The notes below the pieces were generated by a model, which saw only the letters and a list, made by a program, of their open reading frames with translations, made no database searches and was not told where the DNA came from. From JBLIAZ01 sp047632015 (GTDB lineage Bacteria > Bacteroidota > Bacteroidia > Flavobacteriales_C > GCA-002722245), in the NCBI GenBank assembly GCA_047632015.1, contig JBLIBC010000097.1:1-9265 (forward strand): 9,265 bases of DNA. Reading direction: 5' to 3'. The position numbers were made by a program, and so were the translations under genes. Positions 1 through 6,344 of the stretch are shown piece after piece. Every line of letters begins with the position of its first letter. Position 1 is the stretch's first letter.

Positions 1-190
1 TTGAAGAGTCTAAATTAACCGTTGACCAGTCCTTCTCAATATCTTCATGGTAAAAGCCGTAATTGTAATTGACAGCATCTTTGTTTGGGAACACTTCCTC
101 ATGTGATGAAGCTAAAAGATAAATCAGTAAAAAGGACAGGACCAGCAGCGCAACTACAGTTCCTAATAAGTATTTAAATTTCTTTTTCAT
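1..190 (-). CDS. N-terminal part of an unrecognised membrane-anchored or secreted protein (truncated by window edge)
   Basis: The ATG is at 188-190 on the minus strand and the frame stays open for 63 codons to base 1, where the window cuts it. The product begins MKKKFKYLLG, followed by a hydrophobic stretch at about residues 7-27 and then a polar, acidic segment with several aromatic residues (NYNYGFYHED). This is either an uncleaved N-terminal membrane anchor or a signal peptide. There is no lipobox cysteine. An AAAGGA sequence lies about 12 bases before the ATG. The gene starts 27 bp after the stop of the bestrophin-like gene on the same strand, so the two are probably co-transcribed. I do not recognise the family from the visible part and infer no function. 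Confidence 0.7.
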   Translation of the reverse strand, partial: MKKKFKYLLGTVVALLVLSFLLIYLLASSHEEVFPNKDAVNYNYGFYHEDIEKDWSTVNLDSS

Positions 191-217
191 TTGCGAAGTA
201 ATTCCTTTAAATCACTA

Positions 218-1267
218 TTACATTTCCACGTCATTGATATTCACAAATGGTTCTGGAATATTTTCCTCGTCCTCATCGATCAACTGCAACAGGTCTCTTG
301 TAATTCCTCTTGATATGTTTGAAATAGGAACATCGTTAGGCGAACCTTCAAAAGGATTCTCCCCTGCTAATCCTATTCTTAGCATGGTGTTAAATATCCA
401 AATCACAGTGACTGTGAAAGGAATGTTCATCCACACAAAATACTCTCCAACAATTGGATTATCTGCTGCAATTGCAACTCCCATTTTTTCAAAAGAAGGT
501 ATTATTGCCATAGGTAGCATCCACATAAAAATATGAACAAAATGATAACCAATGGTTCCGTATTGCTTTGGGTAAGGGAAGTTTTTAATTCTTTCCGATT
601 TTCCCTGAAGGGCTGTTAACTCTTGTAATATTTGTTGCAAATTCAACAATGAAAAATCCCATAATTTCTTTTCATCCGTCAGTTTACGAAGATGCTTGGA
701 CTGTAAACTAGTTATTGCGTTTGGCTTATTGTCCTTTGTCATTACGTATTGATACTCTTCATCGGACAAGTATGGCTTCAATTCGTCTTCCAATGTGCTA
801 TTAAACTCAGGTACATTGTAATCAAAAGTGGATTTTTTGCCAATACCATGATACGTCGCTTCCCATGATTTTTTTGATCTCATTGCAAATCGCAAAGCCG
901 TTAGCCAAGCAATGTGTCTTTTGGTTACTACTTTTACCTCCTCACTTTCATCCTTAGTAGCCTCTGCCCGGTGCATGTAAAAGCTGTCTTTTAAGGTGAC
1001 TACTAATGATCTTGATGCATTCACAATTCCTCCCCAAATTTTACGAGCTTCCCATATTCTGTCGTAAGCGGCGTTGTTTTGAAAACCCACCATAAAAGCA
1101 ACGGCAGTACCTATTAAACTAACAATTGTCAACGGAACTTGCAACCACTTTATATCAAACACCTCATATACTACAGTAACAACTGTGGCTAATATGAAAA
1201 AAAACACCAATTCGCGCTTTGTCCAAATCAACACATTTTTAAAAGGAAACCGTCTTTGTATGTACAT
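218..1267 (-). CDS. Bestrophin-like (UPF0187/RFP-TM family) anion channel protein
   Basis: Inner-membrane protein of the bestrophin family, whose bacterial members form pentameric ion channels. Counting from the ATG at 1267 (349 aa), the family signature GFQNNAAYDRIWEARKIWG is at about residues 61-79, with FPYP at 230-233 and a C-terminal GENPFEGSPNDVP at about 302-314, the region equivalent to the conserved acidic cluster of bestrophins. Hydrophobic segments lie at about 18-38, 45-63, 240-260 and 273-297. Length is normal for the family. The frame extends 15 codons further, to a TTG at 1312. I prefer the ATG because it follows an A8 tract, the A-rich context typical of Bacteroidota, whereas the TTG sits in a T-rich context. 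An unidentified membrane or secreted protein follows 27 bp downstream. The transported ion is inferred from the family only. Confidence 0.88.
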   Translation of the reverse strand: MYIQRRFPFKNVLIWTKRELVFFFILATVVTVVYEVFDIKWLQVPLTIVSLIGTAVAFMVGFQNNAAYDRIWEARKIWGGIVNASRSLVVTLKDSFYMHRAEATKDESEEVKVVTKRHIAWLTALRFAMRSKKSWEATYHGIGKKSTFDYNVPEFNSTLEDELKPYLSDEEYQYVMTKDNKPNAITSLQSKHLRKLTDEKKLWDFSLLNLQQILQELTALQGKSERIKNFPYPKQYGTIGYHFVHIFMWMLPMAIIPSFEKMGVAIAADNPIVGEYFVWMNIPFTVTVIWIFNTMLRIGLAGENPFEGSPNDVPISNISRGITRDLLQLIDEDEENIPEPFVNINDVEM

Positions 1268-1389
1268 GCTTTTTTTTGATAAAAGTAAGGCAAAGTTCTC
1301 ATTCGTTTCCAAAAATTAATACAATATATTAATTTATATAGTAACGATTCATTAAGTACATGGCAGCACTTGTTAAAAGCAATTTCTGA

Positions 1390-1500
1390 ACTTCAAAATG
1401 CGCCTTCCATGAAAACATCAAACCTGTACCTGGATTTTACCATCTAATAATTACAGATAAAAATGGTGTAAAATCCTCTGAGAAATTAATTATAAAATAG
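1390..1500 (+). pseudogene. Orphan C-terminal tail of a T9SS type A sorting domain
   Basis: The plus-strand frame from 1390 to the TAG at 1498-1500 ends with PGFYHLIITDKNGVKS followed by a terminal EKLIIK. That is the standard last beta-hairpin of a T9SS type A sorting domain: a (P/S)GxY turn, alternating hydrophobic residues, then a (K)LIIK ending directly at the stop codon. An in-frame TGA at 1387 closes the frame upstream, and no intact plus-strand coding region precedes it, since the bestrophin gene occupies that space on the other strand. The adjacent frame 1322-1447 is also open and contains ISELQN, which resembles the segment that usually precedes the final hairpin, so a frameshift may separate two pieces. 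I read this as the decayed 3' end of a lost secreted-protein gene. It is short, so chance resemblance is not fully excluded. Confidence 0.5.
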
Positions 1501-1510
1501 ACTGAATTTA

Positions 1511-2263
1511 TTAGTGCACTGGCATTGTGGTAACAGCACCACAATTGTCATTGTATTGGTACAGTGTCACATCTGCAGGCAACCCATATACTACTTTTAT
1601 AGTACTGTTATTTCCTACAGCTGTAGATGTCACATTCGACATCGCAATACCTGAGGCACCTTGGTCAGTATTAGCATTAAATAAAACTGGTCCACAAACT
1701 TTAGTTCCTCCTCCTCTATTTAAGTATTTGCTTCCAGTAAGTTCAATCATTGAGTACCAGTTTGCTGCACGAGTCACATCATTTTCGACAGCTTGAATAT
1801 GACCAACAACAACTAATTCCTTAGCTTCCACTTCCGAATTTTCCATGTACAAGGTCGTACCACCTCCAACAGTGAATTTACCACTAACTCCAAGTTTTCC
1901 ACTTGTCATGTAAGTATTTCCAATTTGCGTGTAAGTCTCTGTAATCAGTGTACCATGAATATCAAGAATTCCTCCTCCGCCAACAGTCATCACGGACTTT
2001 ACAATAAGTATTGCTCCAGCAGGAACATGTACATTTCCACTCGCACTTAATGCGTCCACAGTTACCGTCCCCTCAATTACTACTTTTGTTCCAGCCACAT
2101 TAACAACATTTCCCTCTCCAGAATAATCACCACTACTCAAGGTCCCTTCTCCACCATATGGAATTGTGTGTATGGTATTTGCAGAATATTCATCTTCAGG
2201 CTGATCCTTTTTACAGGAACCGAAAAACAAAACCAATAATATCAAAGTCAAAAGCTGTTTCAT
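1511..2263 (-). CDS. Lipoprotein with repeated beta-strand (beta-helix-like) body, probably surface exposed
   Basis: A 250-aa protein starting at the ATG at 2261-2263. The signal peptide ends in a lipobox, FFGSC, giving lipidated Cys17. The mature start CKKDQPEDE is lysine followed by acidic residues, similar to the lipoprotein export signal described in Flavobacterium and Capnocytophaga, so transport to the outer face of the outer membrane is plausible. From about residue 35 to 160 the chain is a run of short strands and glycine turns with recurring G-T-hydrophobic and V-x-G-G-G patterns (VMTVGGGG, KFTVGGGT), as in right-handed beta-helix or bactofilin-like folds. Two further cysteines (190 and 241) could form a disulphide. 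No catalytic motif is visible and I do not recognise a named family. It is separated from the bestrophin gene by about 240 bp containing the T9SS remnant, so it is probably monocistronic. Confidence 0.85.
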   Translation of the reverse strand: MKQLLTLILLVLFFGSCKKDQPEDEYSANTIHTIPYGGEGTLSSGDYSGEGNVVNVAGTKVVIEGTVTVDALSASGNVHVPAGAILIVKSVMTVGGGGILDIHGTLITETYTQIGNTYMTSGKLGVSGKFTVGGGTTLYMENSEVEAKELVVVGHIQAVENDVTRAANWYSMIELTGSKYLNRGGGTKVCGPVLFNANTDQGASGIAMSNVTSTAVGNNSTIKVVYGLPADVTLYQYNDNCGAVTTMPVH

Positions 2264-2269
2264 GATGTA

Positions 2270-2287
2270 AAATTTGAGCTCAAATTT
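2270..2287. promoter_or_regulatory. 18-bp perfect palindrome overlapping a -7-like element
   Basis: AAATTTGAGCTCAAATTT is an exact inverted repeat with no spacer, 7 bp from the start codon of the lipoprotein gene. On the minus strand, bases 2288-2281 read TAAATTTG, an exact match to the Bacteroidota -7 consensus TAnnTTTG. No TTG -33 element is found at the expected 17-23 bp upstream. If the -7 is real, the message would start about 10 bases before the ATG and a protein bound to the palindrome would cover the promoter core. The position suits a dimeric repressor operator. The divergent hydrolase gene starts 42 bp to the right and could share the control. The function is inferred from position and symmetry only. 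Confidence 0.4.
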
Positions 2288-2328
2288 AATATTTTATTAT
2301 TGATTATAAACCATTAAATTCACCTTGA

Positions 2329-3129
2329 ATGGACATTCTTTCACATGCATTTTCTGGATTGGCAGTAGCTACAGTTGTAGCATCTTTTAGTAAAGGTGGA
2401 TTTAAGCAAAAAGCTGGAATTATGTTACTTGGCACTTTTGCTGGTGCACTGCCAGATTTTGACGCCATTTCCTTGTGGTCAAAATTTGACGGTAGCATAG
2501 GAAAGGTTTTAAACTTGAAGCATAATGGTAATGTGATATACTTTAGCAAATTTTGGTACTCCCATCATGGAGCTCTTCATTCGTTGACATTCGCAGCGCT
2601 TATTCCTTTACTATTCTTATTTGTATCATCTCTCTCAAAACCGAAATCACTTGGTGTTGTTTTTTTGAATAAGCTGCGTCGCAATAAAATATTAGTGCTC
2701 ACTTTTTTCTTAGGATTTTCAATTCACTTGCTTGAAGACATGCCTACTCCTGCTTGTGTTTGGGGAGGCGTCAATTTCCTTTGGCCTAGCTCAACCTATT
2801 ATGGAGGATTTGGGAATATTTGGTGGTGGAATAATTATGATCTTTTCATAATCATTATGTTGGTTATTATTTTGAATATCATTGCCCACACTTTCAATTT
2901 AATTAAAACAATACCACTTAAAAAAGTGACAATTTCCATTTTTTCAATTGGGTTAGTCCTGTTTATTTACCAAATGAACACAAGAGGTTTTGATTTTAAT
3001 TATACAGGCCACACTCCATTGTTTCATGAGTATGAATTGAAATCCAAATTAATTCAACAAGAAATACTGGGTGAATACCTGTATCAAATCATGCTGAATT
3101 TTGACAACAGTATCAGTTTAAACTTTTGA
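2329..3129 (+). CDS. YdjM-like (DUF457) membrane-bound metal-dependent hydrolase
   Basis: A 266-aa integral membrane protein of the YdjM/DUF457 family (LexA-binding, inner-membrane-associated putative hydrolase; related to phospholipase C-like metal-dependent hydrolases). The family's putative metal ligands are visible in order: His6 in the N-terminal ILSHAFSG, Asp43 and Asp45 in LPDFD, His79/His80/His84 in SHHGALHS, and His133 with Asp137 in IHLLEDMPTP. The WGGVNFLWP segment after the last motif also fits the family. Hydrophobic helices lie at about 28-42, 86-104, 120-137, 171-188 and 200-214. The ~75 residues after the last core helices are polar and not recognised. It starts at ATG 2329, divergent from the lipoprotein gene, and ends 43 bp from the stop of the convergent chitinase. 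The physiological substrate is unknown for the family. Confidence 0.85.
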   Translation: MDILSHAFSGLAVATVVASFSKGGFKQKAGIMLLGTFAGALPDFDAISLWSKFDGSIGKVLNLKHNGNVIYFSKFWYSHHGALHSLTFAALIPLLFLFVSSLSKPKSLGVVFLNKLRRNKILVLTFFLGFSIHLLEDMPTPACVWGGVNFLWPSSTYYGGFGNIWWWNNYDLFIIIMLVIILNIIAHTFNLIKTIPLKKVTISIFSIGLVLFIYQMNTRGFDFNYTGHTPLFHEYELKSKLIQQEILGEYLYQIMLNFDNSISLNF

Positions 3130-3172
3130 CTTTATCCAAGCGGATTGGCGAGTTGAATTGCAAACTTGGTTA

Positions 3173-5161
3173 CTACCTAATAATGACTTTAGTGTGGAAT
3201 CCATCCGCTAGAAGCAAATATGTCCCCGGGGCTATTCCAAAAACATTGAATGTATTTGTACCACTCCATTGTTGTAAAAGCTTACCATCAAACGACATTA
3301 ATTTAGCATTCACAAGTTTTTTACTGCTTTGAAAAACTCCTGATGAAGGGTTAGGAAACACCACAATGTCATTTACACCCAACACGTCATTTACACCATC
3401 TGGTTCAGCCATCTTAAAATCCATCCAATCCCAATGCATCCAACCTGAATTCATCAATACTTTTAAAACATGTGATCCTGAATCTAGGTTGATGGAAAAG
3501 CGAGCTGTATCCCATTCGTTCCATTTCGACGATGTTACGACTGTTTGTGATTTTTTTGTAACGCCATCAATTTTTAATATTATAGAATGACTTCCTGATG
3601 ATGAAGCGAACTTAAAATCAACATCGTATTTGGAAGTCTCAGTTACATCAATTTCATATTCTGAGTAATAACCCGAATTATATCGAAGCATCAATCCTTC
3701 TTCTCCGTTAAAATTGCCTGTAGTATATGCACTCTTTTTACCAGAAAGATCTTCTGCCTGAAGTATTCCTGGGATTATTGTCCTAGTTTTTTTCAAAAGC
3801 ACTCCATCACCTCTGGACAATGTTAATGTGGATTTAATAAACTGAGAGGAATCAGCTGTCAACTTTACATTCCAAATAGCGGCTGGATAATCAACTGAAC
3901 TATTTCCTTTTAGTATAACATGAGCAGTAGAATCATTAACCCTAACAACACTGTCTAATTTAACTCCGTCAGGTAAGTTGGTTACTGTCCAACTTCCTGT
4001 ATCCAAAATACTCGTAAAGGTATCCTTAAACAAGTTCACTTGAATAACTCCACCGTTTTCAACTCCTTCGTAAATATCTGTGTAGTTGTCGATTTCAAAG
4101 TAAGAGCTGTCGGTAAATAATTTACTCCAAGTATCCACAAAACCATATCCAGGATTACATCTTCCGTCTGAATTAATGGACCACGTCATCATTCCTTTCA
4201 GGTTTGGATAACCTCCATCCGTTTTCAATGTATACTTTCCAGGTTTAGGACCTTTTCCCATTAAGTAGTTAATCGCAGCTTCTATCTCTTTATGCGGAAC
4301 AGCATCGGAACTATGACAACCAGGAAGGGCTACACCAACTTTAGACGCGTCCAATCCACTGTAGCCTCCAATTGTTCCAGTTGCTGTGAACCCTAATAAT
4401 ACTGCCTCGGTCATTGCTACGACGAAGTCAGCTGTTCCTTGGTTAAAAGCTCCTCCTGATTGACCGTCTAAACCGTACATGCTTCCACTGTTGTATAATT
4501 GAACATTAAGCATGTCGATGCTGTCTTTCAATGCCTCAATCATAGGTAAGTATGCTCCTCTGTAGTTTCCAGCCCACTGAGACAATGCTCCTTGAACATA
4601 AATGGTTTCAGGGGCCATGGTCAAAATAAGCTTCTTTCCATGTTTGACGAAGTGATTCGCCATCATTTCTCGAATTGCAGTGATCATTAAATTCTGTCTA
4701 GGATCTCCCGGGTTTTGAACATTAATGCTATCAAAGTTTAATGATGAACCTTCTAGATCGATGTCAATCCCATCAAACCCCCAATAGTCCACCATCGCAT
4801 TCATCGAAGCCACAAAAGCATCCTTCTCAGGTATTGAATCAAGCATGACATGATCATTTTGACCACCAATACTAATTATGACTTTTTTGCCTGCTGCTTG
4901 TAAAGCTGCTACTTCACTTTTAAAAACTTCTTCAGTGTATGATCCAGGAGGAGTGTAACTTAGTTCATAATCTTTTCCAGCCTTTAAGGAAGCAAAAGCA
5001 ATGTGTATTACATTGTATCTGTTGTCAATGTCTTTCAATTCAATAAATTTATTTCCATTCCAACTTTCCCAATATCCCACAATGGAAGGTGTTGGCAATT
5101 GTGCCATCACATTTAAACTAAAACACAGAACTATTAAACTTAGTATATATCTTTTTATCAT
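3173..5161 (-). CDS. Secreted GH18 chitinase with CBM6-like module and T9SS C-terminal sorting domain
   Basis: A 662-aa glycoside hydrolase family 18 enzyme, predicted to cleave beta-1,4-linked N-acetylglucosamine (chitin or related glycans) outside the cell. Numbering is from the ATG at 5161. A signal peptide (about 1-21, ending NVMAQ) precedes a TIM barrel at about 25-355. It has the catalytic DGIDIDLE (Asp130, Asp133, Asp135, proton donor Glu137), MAPE at 182-185, NVQLYNS (Gln221, Tyr223, Asn224) and barrel-end MTWSIN with Trp327. Residues of about 365-460 form an unassigned beta-rich module, then a CBM6-like domain starts at ILQAED and spans about 462-585. The last ~62 residues (VFPNPSSG to KVIIR) are a T9SS type A sorting domain. 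A TTG five codons upstream (5176) is the alternative start, and I chose the ATG because it begins a normal signal peptide. The barrel resembles single-domain ChiC/ChiD-type enzymes. Endo-beta-N-acetylglucosaminidase activity is the main alternative. Confidence 0.93.
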   Translation of the reverse strand: MIKRYILSLIVLCFSLNVMAQLPTPSIVGYWESWNGNKFIELKDIDNRYNVIHIAFASLKAGKDYELSYTPPGSYTEEVFKSEVAALQAAGKKVIISIGGQNDHVMLDSIPEKDAFVASMNAMVDYWGFDGIDIDLEGSSLNFDSINVQNPGDPRQNLMITAIREMMANHFVKHGKKLILTMAPETIYVQGALSQWAGNYRGAYLPMIEALKDSIDMLNVQLYNSGSMYGLDGQSGGAFNQGTADFVVAMTEAVLLGFTATGTIGGYSGLDASKVGVALPGCHSSDAVPHKEIEAAINYLMGKGPKPGKYTLKTDGGYPNLKGMMTWSINSDGRCNPGYGFVDTWSKLFTDSSYFEIDNYTDIYEGVENGGVIQVNLFKDTFTSILDTGSWTVTNLPDGVKLDSVVRVNDSTAHVILKGNSSVDYPAAIWNVKLTADSSQFIKSTLTLSRGDGVLLKKTRTIIPGILQAEDLSGKKSAYTTGNFNGEEGLMLRYNSGYYSEYEIDVTETSKYDVDFKFASSSGSHSIILKIDGVTKKSQTVVTSSKWNEWDTARFSINLDSGSHVLKVLMNSGWMHWDWMDFKMAEPDGVNDVLGVNDIVVFPNPSSGVFQSSKKLVNAKLMSFDGKLLQQWSGTNTFNVFGIAPGTYLLLADGFHTKVIIR

Positions 5162-5263
5162 ACCGCAATTTAGCAAGCGTGCTATAATTGGCGTTTACAA
5201 TTTTGAGTTGCTACTACACAATTCGTGTATAAGCTGTGTTTTTTTGATACTTTCTCCTGTTGC

Positions 5264-5294
5264 TTGTCAAAATCTTAATAAACCTTAAGTTTTG
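5264..5294 (+). promoter_or_regulatory. Possible promoter for the DUF4349-SIMPL gene pair
   Basis: TTG at 5264-5266 is followed 19 bp later by TAAGTTTTG at 5286-5294. This resembles the Bacteroidota promoter TTG-N17-23-TAnnTTTG but has one extra base inside the -7 element. Transcription would begin near base 5301, giving a leader of about 60 bases before the ATG at 5360. It is the best candidate I found on the plus strand of this divergent gap. No comparably good site was found facing the chitinase. Confidence 0.25.
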
Positions 5295-5320
5295 TACGGT
5301 TGCACAATATCATTGGAAAG

Positions 5321-5347
5321 TTAAAGTATATTAAAGCTGAACTTTAA
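5321..5347. repeat. TTAAAG direct and inverted repeats before the DUF4349 gene
   Basis: TTAAAG occurs at 5321-5326 and again at 5331-5336, ten bases apart (about one helical turn). The second copy pairs exactly with CTTTAA at 5342-5347 across a 5-base loop. The set lies 13-39 bases before the DUF4349 start codon. It could be a small regulator-binding array or a weak hairpin in the leader. In AT-rich sequence such short repeats also arise by chance. Confidence 0.3.
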
Positions 5348-5359
5348 AATTATAAGATT

Positions 5360-6316
5360 ATGAAATATGCCCTCCCTCTAATTTTTTCTTTGCTTTTAAT
5401 CATTGCATGCAATAGTAATACTGATACATCCAAGTATGAAAATGAACCCAAGGAGTATGCATCCGAAGATGACTACGTGGAAGAAGCCGCAGAAAGCAAT
5501 TCGTTTCAATATAGTAATTCAAATGCTGCTACTAATGGAAACAACAGGGCTACAGTCACTTTTACTGATGCCCAAACATCATTAGCATCAAATACTACAA
5601 CGGCTGGATCAAGCTCAGGAAAAAGTGCAAAAAAGAAAAAGAAGTCCACTCAAAAAATCATTTATTCTGCGGACATGAAATTTCAAGTCAAGAATGTGAT
5701 TGAATCAACAGACGCAATTAAAGCCATATGTGATAAATACGGTGCCCACATTTCAAAAATGAATCTGGAATCCGAGACTTACAGGGTTTCAAACATCATT
5801 CAAATAAGGGTTGATGAATCCAGTTACAATAAAATGATCGAGGACTTCAAAAAAAGTTCAGTTCATTTGGATGAATTAAACATGAAGGCCAATGATGTAA
5901 CAGCAGAATTCATTGATATTCAATCCAGATTAAAAACGAAAATAGCGTCAAGAGACAGGTACATCGAAGTTTTGCAAACCAAAGCAGGTACGGTGAAAGA
6001 AATCATTAATGCGGAGGAAGCCATAAGGAGGATCACCGAAGAAATTGAAGCGAAAAAAGGCAGATTAAGGTATCTGAAGGACAAGGTTAAATTCAGCACC
6101 ATTACTTTGAATATTTATGAAGTAATAGATGAGCCAGCAGCTGTCAACTTTGTGACTCCTTACATTGACAAAGCAAAAGACGGGTTTGGTAATGGTTGGA
6201 GTTTTATTGTCGCGCTGTCCTTGGTCATGATAAACTTGTGGCCGTTAATCCTCATCGTTTCAATAATTGTTTGGAAAAGGAAATGGTTAGGGAAAAAACT
6301 TTTCGGAAAACAATAA
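5360..6316 (+). CDS. DUF4349 domain lipoprotein with C-terminal membrane helix
   Basis: A 318-aa protein starting at ATG 5360. The signal peptide ends LLIIAC, predicting lipidated Cys17. Next comes a low-complexity linker (about 18-98): first acidic, then rich in Ser/Asn/Thr, ending in a lysine run (KSAKKKKKS). The DUF4349 domain follows at about 99-255: KIIYSADMKFQV opens the domain, a strand-helix-strand unit leads to VTAEFIDIQSRLKT, a long helical, probably coiled-coil segment spans about 180-243, and VKFSTITLNIYE closes it. A hydrophobic helix at about 281-304 followed by WKRKWLGKK anchors the C-terminus. The molecular role of DUF4349 is not established. A lipid anchor at one end and a membrane helix at the other is the family's usual layout. 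It precedes the SIMPL lipoprotein gene by 28 bp, probably in one operon. Confidence 0.88.
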   Translation: MKYALPLIFSLLLIIACNSNTDTSKYENEPKEYASEDDYVEEAAESNSFQYSNSNAATNGNNRATVTFTDAQTSLASNTTTAGSSSGKSAKKKKKSTQKIIYSADMKFQVKNVIESTDAIKAICDKYGAHISKMNLESETYRVSNIIQIRVDESSYNKMIEDFKKSSVHLDELNMKANDVTAEFIDIQSRLKTKIASRDRYIEVLQTKAGTVKEIINAEEAIRRITEEIEAKKGRLRYLKDKVKFSTITLNIYEVIDEPAAVNFVTPYIDKAKDGFGNGWSFIVALSLVMINLWPLILIVSIIVWKRKWLGKKLFGKQ

Positions 6317-6344
6317 GCTATACAAATACAACAAACACCACATC

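Noticed and set aside
234..536. Plus-strand open frame of about 100 codons
   Set aside because: It lies antisense inside the bestrophin gene, whose own frame has clear family motifs.
1270..1277. A8 homopolymer tract at the bestrophin start as a phase-variation switch
   Set aside because: With the preferred ATG at 1267 the tract is upstream of the coding region and works as an A-rich initiation context; length 8 is also short for a switch.
1527..1796. Plus-strand open frame opposite the lipoprotein gene
   Set aside because: Shadow of a well-supported lipoprotein; no signal, domain or start context of its own.
3130..3172. Possible bidirectional terminator between the convergent hydrolase and chitinase genes
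   Set aside because: Only 4-5 bp stems (ATCC/GGAT, CCAA/TTGG, CCAAG/CTTGG) and no T-tract, so it is too weak to call.
3126..3332. Plus-strand frame overlapping the hydrolase stop and running into the chitinase tail
   Set aside because: It is antisense to the T9SS domain, and its sequence has no recognisable features.
5215..5232. Imperfect palindrome TACACAATTCGTGTA in the divergent gap
   Set aside because: Five-base arms with an internal mismatch and no link to a promoter element; chance is likely in such DNA.
5001..5288. Plus-strand frame across the chitinase start and the intergenic gap
   Set aside because: About half is antisense to the signal peptide and barrel; the rest is AT-rich gap without a recognisable protein.
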